Shown piece by piece: positions 12,960-22,590 of a DNA stretch of 64,000 nt. The DNA is from Sipunculus nudus. Taxonomy: Eukaryota; Annelida; Sipuncula; Golfingiida; Sipunculidae. The notes beneath the pieces were generated by a model. It was not told where the DNA came from. It saw only the letters and a list, made by a program, of their open reading frames with translations, and made no database searches. Made by a program: the position numbers and the translations under genes. The DNA is taken from NCBI GenBank assembly GCA_026874595.1, contig CM049317.1, positions 56,759,618 to 56,823,617 on the forward strand. The letters are read 5' to 3'. Numbering within the stretch: the first letter of the stretch is position 1; every line of letters begins with the position of its first letter.

Positions 12960-14050
12960 TGCTGCGGTTTTCTCTTTTCAATGTTTCGAGAGGTTACCAT
13001 TTTCGCGAAACACTAAAAAAATAACAGATTTTGTCTATAGCGACGCTATAGGCATAGCTTATGTACATGGGATGTGAATGAAGCTATAAAGTTAATACGA
13101 ATGTTCAAATATATATGTGTAGACAGGGAGACGTATCCACGAAGATTTTACTTTCGCGATAATCTCACTTTCGCGAAAATCGCGAATACGAATAAGTATA
13201 GGTATGAAGATACCAAAAAATGCATAGAATATATACTGTTTATAGTTACTTGGCTTTTTGTAAGCCAGGGTTTCAAATTGTGATAAGGGAATTATAAATA
13301 AGAGGTCCATTGTGGAAGGCAAGTCGAAAGGTAAATATTGATATTTAGTATGGATAATAATAGATCTTGTATATTCAAGGTTTGCTACTATAAATCATAT
13401 GAGATCTTTCAATTATTTGCCATTAAAGAACAAGAACTTCAGCTCGTTCGATTTTTTTTTCTATAGATGTTTTAGTGGGGGTAATCACCTCCATTTTTAA
13501 TGCTGACTTATCTCATTCTTAAACACGTATTTATACATCTGCAGAGTTCCATGTCGGTTTGGGACTAAGGGCGGTAGCACTCGCTTCTGGTCATTTTTTT
13601 CGCATCCTGCTGTCACCCAGGCCCGGTGTCTACCGCACCTGCTGGTCCTGGGTATGTAATCACCCCCATTACTGGGTCATAACACTGAGGAACCTCCAAA
13701 AGGCGCACTCGTTTGTGAGTGATACACGGCTGTAGGGCACAGTCTTCCCATTAAGCCTGCAGTGCGCTCACCCTGGGTGGAGGCCGACCGCGTGAAATCT
13801 GACCGCTCCTCGGATGAGATTTGAACTCACGACCTCCCGGCTTTGAGTCCTGTGCTGTACACCTTCGCCACAGAAGAAGGTGTTCGATGTTAACTTTTGT
13901 GGCCGTCTAATCATTTCGATTTTTTGGATATATTGTTTGATCTACATGTTATTAACTCATATAATAATTATTTTATTAATTTTTTTTATTATATGGTGAG
14001 ATCGCGAAAATGGAACCATCGGGAAACACTGAAAACAAATCCATGTCGCG
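12960..14050. mobile_element. TCGCGA-rich inverted-repeat element A, split by a SINE
   Basis: The left edge (about 12970-13012), read on the minus strand, gives TCGCGAAAATGGTAACC…GAAACATTGAAAA. This matches the right edge at 13999-14040 (TCGCGAAAATGGAACC…GAAACACTGAAAA), so the element has terminal inverted repeats of about 45 bp. Further TTCGCGA motifs cluster at 13150-13190. The right half is homologous to 26.6-27.03 kb. A SINE occupies 13453-13881. No transposase frame exists, so it would be non-autonomous. The family style is common in mollusc genomes as I recall; I do not assign a superfamily. Confidence 0.65.
13453..13881 (-). mobile_element. tRNA-headed SINE inserted in the TCGCGA element
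   Basis: This is a near full-length copy. Its tRNA-like head lies at the right (minus strand: GTGGCGAAGG box A region, GAGTTCAAATCTC box B). The body follows with the ACGAGTGCGCCTTT and TATGACCCAG blocks and the 3' end ATGGAGGTGATTACC. A 7-bp repeat GTTCGAT flanks it (13446-13452 and 13882-13888). The sister element at 26.9 kb has one CGGTTGATGTT sequence at the matching position, which confirms an insertion by retroposition. Confidence 0.88.
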
Positions 14051-15078
14051 AAATTAACAATATGCCAATTCTGTACATTGTTGACTATCAGATGACATTC
14101 CAAAACGACAAAATGAGACAAAAAGAACAACCAACTGAACACAACTATTATTTATCCTTTATACCATGAAAACCTCCTGTTTATCCCGAGAGTTGTCATC
14201 TCGGTAGATTTATTAATGAAGACGAATTGATTATCAAACGGGCAAATTATATTCCTCTATGGACTATTGATAATGTCATATTTAACATATTTAAGCGGTA
14301 CAAAACAAAGTTTGCATGCAGCACTGAATATATAGATAAAGGAACCGTATATACGAGTACATAATCCCTGTATTTTTGTAAATCTTTAATAAATTACATT
14401 GTTATTATTGATTTAAATGTTTGCTATACGACCGCTATATATTATTATGTGAATAAAACAATGAATACTAACACCTGTAAGTTAAAATATATAAACAAAA
14501 TGCATGTAAACGAACTGAAGTATAGAAGGAATCTTTAAGCATGTGGGGCATGACCACTGGGTGAACAAATTAGAGCTGTGTTATATATAAGAAAAAAACA
14601 CAGTCTAAATGACTTTGATTTATGTATAGCAGGGGTATAGATATAAACTATTATACAGGATCTTAAAAGGGGATGGGGTTCAAAACCCTGGCATACATGC
14701 GGGAAAACAAGTGTGCCCTGGTGGACTTGGTGGAATTTAAGCGTTATTTACTCCCGCGCTTATAGGTGTACTATAGGAAAGAAAAATCATGCGCTGCTTC
14801 TCAGTTTTTAGCGTTTAATATAATATTTTATATCCTAAATTTTTGGGTCGAATAGGTGGGAGGCTGAGCTCCTTGAACCCCTCTAAATCCACTGAGTAAA
14901 AATCCTCCCCTGACTATATATAAATGCATTATACAGGTTAACATGGAGCTGTTAATATAATTTTAAATTTTAAACTAAACATTTGTAAGAAATCAATGTT
15001 TCCCACAATTGTAATTATGTGTAATATAAAGACACCAATGTATAATAAAAATATTTCAGTTTTAAATCGAACCTGAAT
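14051..15078. other. No gene recognised
   Basis: AT-rich DNA. The section 14.67-14.92 kb has a GGGGATGGGGTTCAAAACCC start and a CCCCTCTAAATCCACTG end, which hints at a decayed inverted-repeat element of the GGATCCGCC style; I cannot define it further. Confidence 0.4.
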
Positions 15079-15097
15079 CCCCCCCCCCCCCCCCCCC
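15079..15097. repeat. C19 homopolymer
   Basis: Nineteen consecutive C on plus, hence a G tract on minus. Confidence 0.95.
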
Positions 15098-15637
15098 AAT
15101 GAAATGTATTTACATTAATTAATTGATTTGACTGCCATGCAGGTGCGATTTAATAAAGTGAACCTATGAAAATTAATAGAAAATTACGAAATAAAGCCAG
15201 AATGAACATAGACCTAAACAGTTGTAAAGAACAATTTAAGCCATTCGTGCATGCCCTGTTATTTTAAAAGGCATACGAAATATTATTTTGACGTATAGTC
15301 TCGTTTATGAAATGCGTAAGCGAAAATTTTAAATGTCCAAAAATTCAATAGGTAAGGGGTAAAATATAATCAGGTAAGGAAACAAAAAGATGCACCTGCA
15401 GTATTAATTGAAGAAGTGGGTATTGGTAACTGTATTTGAGAAATGGAGTCGCATACGAGTATATATATTAACAGACGGATGAGCGGACGGGCAGATAAAA
15501 GGGTGAAGCTAGCTGTATGATGGCTATACAAGTATATATCTCCAGATCCACGACGCCAGGGGATTTTAATTTATCTATAGATCTTTAAGTTATTACAAAC
15601 GTTTTAATTCTATATCTAAGCCTTTCTTAGAAATAAT

Positions 15638-15656
15638 ATATATATATATATATATA

Positions 15657-15714
<58 letters not shown>
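15638..15714. repeat. TA microsatellite
   Basis: About 75 bases of TA dinucleotides with one TTTATTTA interruption near 15660. Confidence 0.95.
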
Positions 15715-15717
<3 letters not shown>

Positions 15718-16039
15718 GCATGGAACGGAGAGCACGCAGGTATATACGACAGCTCCGCCTTTTCAATATCCAGTGGACGCATGTCACCAGTGAAAACTGA
15801 TAATCCTGAATAAACAGGAAATCAGCCAATCAAATGTGAGTTACCCCAGATGACAAAAAATTAGTAGGAGGGGCCTAACTTGTGAACTGACAGATGGCAA
15901 AGTCTCCTGCGTGGAGATATCAGGCAGTTGAAACAGACATATGAATAAATATTTAAAATATTACTCTTTTACCTTAATAATAGTGATTAGCTTTACAATT
16001 GTATAAATGTTATTATAAATGTCCGTCAATCTAGTAGAT

Positions 16040-16665
16040 ACACAGATCTAGTCTACACATACCCGAGTCCGAGTGCAAGTCCGATTTCAAGCTTGTCGCT
16101 TCAAGTCCCAGTCCGAGTCCTTCGGGTTCGAATCTAAGTCCACCTTCGATTCCATGTAATTTTAAGATCGGTTACCCCTGAAAACTAGAAATCGATTTCA
16201 CATAACCCCCTACGATGTCAAATTACCCCTTCAAAGAGGTATGTCTTCATGTTTATTTACTTAAAATTAATATAATTTCTCCCTTTTTGAGTTCCCAAAT
16301 TAGGTTGAATTTTTGTATATTTTACGTTTGCATATAACGTGCCTGCGAGTAAATATGAATATATTCAACAATGAAATTTACATTTTGCGACAATTGTATT
16401 CGTTATAGATTGATTCCAGCGTATCATTCATGTGGTTTATTAAAATATATACAAGTATCATGAGGTGAAAAAAAAAGAATTTATCATTTAGTAAATTGAC
16501 CAAGGGGGCAATCTGAAGAGTGCGGGGGTAATCTGAAATTAGGTTCAGGCTACCCCCGAGGGTAATCTGAAATCGATTTAAAAAACACCAGGGGTAGCCT
16601 GAACCTGGGAATAACCTTAAGTTACAAGAAGTGTTTTAAGCTGGGTCGATGTCCGAGTCCAATCA
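16040..16665 (-). mobile_element. GGACTY hexamer element A, interrupted
   Basis: On the minus strand, 16065-16150 and 16640-16662 carry degenerate GGACTC/GGACTT hexamers, including the ATTGGACTCGGAC edge also seen at 25.41 and 44.51 kb. The intervening 16168-16607 is a separate inverted-repeat element. No coding function is evident. Confidence 0.6.
16168..16607. mobile_element. Inverted-repeat element with GGGGTAATCTGAAAT motifs
   Basis: The left end GGTTACCCCTG…AAATCGATTTCA is mirrored at the right by AAATCGATTT…CAGGGGTAGCC. Inside the right end there is also a perfect 16-base inverted repeat, AGGTTCAGGCTACCCC (16541-16556) against its complement (16591-16606), with a 34-base loop. Copies of GGGGTAATCTGAAAT occur at 16524 and 16557. 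It sits within a GGACTY element, so it looks like a later insertion. Confidence 0.5.
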
Positions 16666-17522
16666 GAAAAAATATTATTTTTTATTCATTCATTATTATA
16701 TATTATACAGAGGCCTTGCCATAGCATCTATACGAGTATACAACGTCTGGTTCCCAGATAATGTGTCCTATAAAACGTGTCCTCGAGTCCTATACTGCAA
16801 GATTCACTATACACTATACAATAGTATACAAACGATATATATAAAATGAGGACGTCATATATCATATGATTACATATATATACATGATTTATATGATACC
16901 TGTAAATCATTTTAGAAGTTACCAGAGTGTTCTACGTTAATTCTCTTTCATGAGCATATGAAATGCATATATTTTTACTGCACTATTCTGGTTGATCATA
17001 AATTCACTTTATAGTATTTAGTCCCCTATTGAATTGTCTGTTTACTTGTTCGTGATTGTTTTTTTATTTAAACAAATAATTAGAAAAATCAAATCTATAT
17101 CCTCGTGATTTTTTAAAATATACCAATGTTATATCAAATGTGTATATAAATTGTATTAAGCTATGTCACATAAATATATACATGTACTCGTATTAGTTAT
17201 CAAATATTTTTAAACATATTTTCCACAAAATGCATTTATTTTACAACTTGCACTTATAAATAAATATCTGCGAATTAATGTACTTAACTCCATTATTTCG
17301 ACATCATTAAATTATAATCATTATAAATATAGCAAAATCAATATTTCTATTAACTGAAATTCAATTTTTTTTTTACATTTAAGTCTTTTGCGTTATAGAT
17401 TTAACTTATAATACTTGAAATATTATTATAAAAGTGTCCGCAAGTTTCGTAACTGCCATAAGTAAGCCATGTAGGTATATACTCCCACTGAAATATGTCA
17501 TTGTCATATGTTACCCTTGTCG
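16666..17522. other. AT-rich stretch, no gene recognised
   Basis: Strongly AT-rich with frequent ATATAT runs. No frame above 66 codons and no repeat partners. Confidence 0.45.
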
Positions 17523-17565
<43 letters not shown>

Positions 17566-17606
17566 GTAATAATAATAATAATAGCAACCACAACGACGAC
17601 AACATC

Positions 17607-17664
<58 letters not shown>

Positions 17665-17780
17665 TAACAATAAATGATAAATAATAATAATAATAATAAT
17701 AATAAGATGATGATGAAGAATAAGGAGAATAAAAAGAAACTGAAGATGAAGAAGAACAAGAACAAGAATTAAGAAGAAGT
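17523..17780. repeat. ATA/GAA trinucleotide tract
   Basis: ATA repeats (17523-17580) are followed by a CAACGACGAC interruption, ATA repeats again (to about 17705), then GAT/GAA triplets. The poly-Ile, poly-Leu and poly-Tyr frames on both strands are artefacts. Confidence 0.95.
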
Positions 17781-17831
17781 AGACTGACATTTACAAAAAT
17801 AAAAATTATTTGTACTCTACAAATAAACAAA

Positions 17832-18118
17832 CCATTTCGGTTTGGGACCACCTGACAGGGCGGTAGCACTTGCTTCCTATCATATTATTTTGAATCCTAG
17901 TGTCACCCATGTCCGGTGTATACCGCACCTGCGGGTCCTTGGTGTGTAATCATTCCCATTGCGAGGTCATAACACCGAAGATACCTTCCCATTAAGCCTG
18001 CAGACCGCTCATCCTGCATGGCCGGGGGCCAACCGTGAAAATCTCACCGCCTCGGCTTAGATTTTAACTCACGACCCCCGGCTTTGAGTCTTGTGCTCTA
18101 CCCTGAGCCACAGAAACT
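17832..18118 (-). mobile_element. tRNA-headed SINE, 3'-truncated copy
   Basis: On the minus strand the head reads CTGTGGCTCAGGGTAGAGC (box A) followed by AAGCCGGGGGTCGTGAGTT (box B region). Body blocks follow: GCAGGCTTAATGGGAAG, TATGACC and the CCGCAGGTGCGGTATACAC block. The 3' tail seen at 41.8-42.2 kb is missing, and an internal segment near 17.98 kb is deleted relative to that copy. Confidence 0.85.
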
Positions 18119-18617
18119 CTTTTATTCGTCAGGCTAGTACTTTGTGCAATACTTATAACGTTTCACTTTTAAAATATTAAAGATTCAGGTCATATTTTAT
18201 TTCGTGCTATTACAAAATAGCAAGTCTCTATTAATGTCCTTTTCCCGTCATTTTCTGTCATTCCAACAACAGCACAAACACTACCTGTATAGTTTCATAT
18301 CGATATGGGCTGAATAATTATCTTATCTTATCTTTTGCTGCCTAGAATAACACCGGAAACGTAAGTTTGCCAGTGTGAGTCATATAGATGTCATTCGATA
18401 GTGTATCAAATGACATCCCAGGGTGCCAGTTTTGCTTTCGGACATACAAATACAAAATCTTTTGAAATCCAAATTAAGACAATTGCTTTTTGGGCCTTGT
18501 TTGAGGACTGTGGTATTTTCTAATTGTTTTTTATGTACTTTAGTGAATAAATTCATGTATATAAGCATGCATGTATAATCTGTGTGTGTGCATGTGTGTA
18601 TGTATGGACGGGGGATA
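18119..18617. other. No gene recognised
   Basis: Unique-looking sequence between the SINE and the next element. An open frame of 91 codons (18380-18655, minus) runs into the neighbouring element and has no family features. Confidence 0.45.
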
Positions 18618-18836
18618 CAGGGGCGGATCCAGGATTTAGGAAAAGGGGGGTCCAACCCAGAAGGACAAATGAACCCCCCCCCCCCAAAAAAAAAAATGGT
18701 CCTCAGGTCTGAAAAGGGGGGGGGGGGGTAAAGGCGGCAAAATTTTGTCTGAAGCCATTAAAAAAAGTTGTTTCTGATGAAAAAGGAGGGGTCCGGACCC
18801 CCTGGACCCCCCCCCCCCTCCCCGGATCCGCTTCTG
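18618..18836. mobile_element. GGATCCGCC-ended hAT-like element, copy 2
   Basis: The left end CAGGGGCGGATCCAGG and right end GGATCCGCTTCTG form imperfect inverted termini about 16 bp long. Internal sequence is dominated by C, A and G homopolymers (18676-18697, 18716-18728, 18808-18819) and by a GGGGTCCGGACCCC palindrome near 18788. A CAGGG terminus fits hAT-type elements. I could not find a clean 8-bp target duplication. No coding capacity. Confidence 0.6.
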
Positions 18837-20255
18837 AGATAGAATGGAAAAGAAAAGGTCTTATGTCTGTATAACTTTTTTTGCATTTAAATGCACCGGG
18901 TCGTATACAGTTGAACTCAAATCTGCACTGAACATTTTTTTTTAGATTCAGTAAAAGTTGAATTATGATCCACTTGCGACATCCGGGTTTTAATATGTAC
19001 GCAAAATGGCAGCCCCTTTGGGTGGTTATGGTCAGGGTTTGATAAGGGCACACGATGACCGCGCCCTCATCCGCAAATTATAATAGGATTATGCAAAAGT
19101 TTTTCTAATATATATATATCTATATGATCATGTACACGAGGATGCATGCCTTTCTTTCATTTATGAATATCATTTGATTCAAACTTGTTTGAATAAAATA
19201 GGCATGAAAAAGTACCACTTTTAATAAATTACGAAACATGACATATAATTTACTCTTCCTGTATCCATGTTAGATATCAAACAATTTTAAGTTTGGGTGT
19301 TTGATTTAACAATTTGTGTTCAGTGTGCTATGGTGTGTCATATATATTGTGTACTGTAAATATTCTGTGTGTGGGTATATATATGGTCATTCCCCATTTC
19401 TTTTTTGTTATACTACCTTAGAATACACTGTATTCATACTACTATATAAATTACACTGACATTGTACCGTATCATTGTACCGTATCATTATTCTGTGAAA
19501 GAATAAACATTAATCAAGTTTTGGTCTGCTATCCTGGTAATTTCTTGAAAAAAAACCAAAAAAAATATATCTGGACGAAAATAACCTGAGCACACATGAA
19601 ATCGAAGAAAGATAGAGTATAACTCGTTAATAGATGAATTTCAACACGTGCAAGTGACCTGTTTAAAGTTGACCTGTTTTGTTTCCTGCTAAAATATGAT
19701 GCACCCAGTAATAATAATGTAATGTGATTAGCCAGTGGTGATAACGTATTTAAAATTTTGACTTTAAAACGAAGCATTTAAGATGAAGTTTAATATATAA
19801 TTAAAAATGAACACACATTATAAAAATTTCGACTGCTATGAATTCATTAAATGGAATATTAGCTCTTTCAATTAGATGTGCCATACCTTGTTTTAAATAA
19901 GTTTTGAATGAAGAAGTTAGTCCATATGTTAAACTACACTAGTTTTTCTGACTACTCGCATTCCATAACAAGCCCCAAACAATCATTGATAAATCATTAC
20001 TTGCATGCATGATATAATTCAGGCATAATGAAATGAATTAGGTTCATACAAGACAAAGCTAACAAGCATACATATATTAACATAAGTGCCGTAAATAGAA
20101 TTAATCACTCATAACATGAAAACTGACAGAATTTCAGCTATTTCGTTAAAAAGTAGTTCTTATTTTATCAGACACAATCACCAAGTCCATATAAATTTAA
20201 CTTTTTTGTTAAGCGTTGCTGTTTTTTATTGATATATCAAAGGTATTAGAAGCAA
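18837..20255. other. AT-rich stretch, no gene recognised
   Basis: AT-rich DNA with no open frame above 116 codons (18703-19053, which overlaps the hAT-like element). A tandem TGTACCGTATCAT duplication occurs near 19465-19490. Confidence 0.45.
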
Positions 20256-20524
20256 CAAGGGGGTACAATCCAGCCTAGAGCTAGGGGTATAAAATAGACT
20301 GGACTAGATTATCCTCGGGGGGTATAAAAAAGCCTAGCCCGTTTTATACCCGGGGTATTTTTTGGTCTAGGCCAGATTATACCCGGGGGTTTACAATAGC
20401 CTAGTCTGTTTTATACCCGGGGTATTTTCTGATCTAGGCCAGATAACACCCGGGGGTATAAAATAGCCTAGTATGTTTTATACCCGGGGTATTTTCTGGT
20501 CTAGGTCAGATTATACCCGGGTAT
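20256..20524. repeat. 67-bp palindromic minisatellite
   Basis: Three well-kept units of exactly 67 bp (by the spacing of the GGGGGT junctions from about 20318) plus a degraded unit on the left. Each unit has GGGTATAAAATAGCCTAG, a CTGTTTTATACCCGGGG complement and a TCTAGGCCAGATTATACCC half. A unit can therefore fold back on itself, and TATAAAA occurs on both strands. It is followed by a TA microsatellite. Confidence 0.85.
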
Positions 20525-20530
20525 AGAATA

Positions 20531-20531
20531 A

Positions 20532-20594
<63 letters not shown>
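20531..20594. repeat. TA microsatellite
   Basis: About 64 bases of TA, directly after the 67-bp minisatellite. Confidence 0.95.
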
Positions 20595-20597
<3 letters not shown>

Positions 20598-22487
20598 TGC
20601 CTACGTCTAGAAGGAAAATGGCATTGTTTCACAGTAGCTGATTCACCACATAGCAGTAATTGTGGACGATAATAGGGAGTTATAGGCAGTTATGCTGACA
20701 TAATTAGATATATAGAAGTTTTATTTATATATGAATAAAGTGTGGCTTATATTATTTGTATAACCCAAACAAGTGATCGATTCTCCAAATGATCCAATAC
20801 CAATAACAACCACACACACCTTACCTTCATGGCATAAAATATAGATATTTTGTAAATAAAGCATCCATACATAAGATATTAATCTCCAGTATGTAAAGCT
20901 ACACGGTGATTGGTGGATAATTATACCCATCCATTTATCAACGTACACTGACAGTAAAGGAATTTGAATTTATGGTTTGAGTGAGACTGCGAGATTGAAT
21001 ACGGAGTATACATGCAGACCGATATGCACATGCCCTGACCATGAGTTCGCATAATAAAATTGTTTACTATAAAATATTAATCCGTAAATTGTATCCTATG
21101 CAGACAGACGTTGAACATTGTATGCTTTGTACTGTATACGCCGCTGTGCATATTATCTTCAATATACATTTCAAATAATATTATGAAGCGGGTTGCCGGT
21201 TTTTGCTTAGATAACAGGTATACGGTACTCACAATCTGCTGACCTTTGACCTTCCAGGGGGATTCCCCAGCGCATTATATCTCCAAAACATATCGTTGGA
21301 TGAACTGTTTACCTCCTTTACATGAACAGGTTTAGTTATCACAAAGGTTAGTATATAGATCCCATATGTTTGTTCTAGCTGCGTGTAAGAAAACCAGCCA
21401 GGTCCCTGTGGGCTGCTTCAGACCAGCCAGCATGCTATGGAACTCTGGCAGTCTTAGCAGGCCAGTCTGAAGGAGAATTAGCCCAGTCAAGACCGACGCC
21501 GTCTAATAGCTAATACTTTGGGCGGCCATAAAACAGAAAATATCACTTTCAACCACGCAAACGGGCCACTAGATTTGGCGAAAGGGCACATTTTTCGGTC
21601 ACGTGACCCGTAAAAACTAATTAGCGCAGGCCGATGAGTGGTCGTTGCCTTCTGACTACCGAGAGCCAGGGCTTTTTGAAAGGATAGCTATGTAGTCGTT
21701 TATGGGAATGATGTGTCGAAGCCGGGTACTATATTAGATTTATAGGCCCATAGACTAGGCCCCCTTGTCATTAGAGCTCGTTTGGACCCCGTTAAAGGCA
21801 CCCTTGGGTCCTCCGAGCGACTCTCCGCCCGGCTCAAATATTGCACTTTTTGAGATATACGGCAACAAGTGTCCAACGGGCAATACGTTAATTCTTGGTC
21901 CACATTCATTTGGCCGCACTCTAAGCATTATATGTTCCGCCTTGATCTGGCTGGCTTCTGCCAGTCTCACAGCTCATAGAAGCTGGCCTGGCAGCAGCCA
22001 CACAGCATCTTGACTCAGTCTTGTACCTACTTACATATATTCTGGATATAATCACTGCATTACAGAATTTTGTGAATGTAACCGTACGATGGAATATACA
22101 CGGTAAGTGGCTATTTATAGACACAGGAGGTGTGATATTTTACCGGATTTATATATCTTGGATATTGCGTAGAATCAACTCATGACGTCATCATACTGCT
22201 GTCCGTTACATGTTGAGCTTTTGTCTTCATAATTGTGCAATTTATACACGGAATGTTGACAAAATGACAAAAGTGAATAAAGTCATTCACTCAGGTGTGT
22301 GTAAAATATCATACGTGTGATTGATGAATGGGCTGAACGTGATTAACCGATGCGCATTCACCAAAATGTGATCACACTCTAGGAGTATATGATTGCAAAA
22401 GGCATTTCACGCCATTTTATCATGATAAAATAAGGATAAAATACCTTCAAAGTTTGGATGATACAACCCAGCTGCTGTGAAATTATG

Positions 22488-22490
<3 letters not shown>
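20595..22490. other. Non-repetitive stretch with regulatory-type motifs
   Basis: No gene recognised. The interval 21.37-22.02 kb is GC-richer than its surroundings and has overlapping frames on both strands (for example 82 codons, plus, 21765-22013), which is expected from composition alone. A GGTCACGTGACC palindrome (21597) and a TGACGTCA (22183) lie here. Confidence 0.4.
21597..21624. promoter_or_regulatory. GGTCACGTGACC E-box next to CTAATTAG
   Basis: GGTCACGTGACC (21597-21608) is a perfect 12-base palindrome matching the CLEAR/M-box type E-box bound by TFEB/MITF-class bHLH-zip factors. CTAATTAG (21617-21624) is a palindromic homeodomain-type site. Function is inferred from motifs only. 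Confidence 0.3.
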
Positions 22491-22555
<65 letters not shown>

Positions 22556-22556
22556 G

Positions 22557-22588
<32 letters not shown>
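22491..22588. repeat. TA microsatellite with TATG interruption
   Basis: A long TA run to about 22548, then TGTATATGTATG, then TA again to 22588. Confidence 0.95.

Positions 22589-22590
<2 letters not shown>

Noticed and set aside
17434..17869. Frames of 77-121 codons rich in Ile, Leu or Tyr
   Set aside because: Products of the ATA trinucleotide tract read in several frames.
20256..20524. CRISPR-like array of repeats and spacers
   Set aside because: Units are contiguous 67-bp tandem repeats with no unique spacers, in animal-type DNA.
20721..20948. Minus-strand exon ending at GAAG|GTAAGG near 20820
   Set aside because: Donor is fair but the frame is AT-rich, has no acceptor or start context, and reads through the donor as an open frame.
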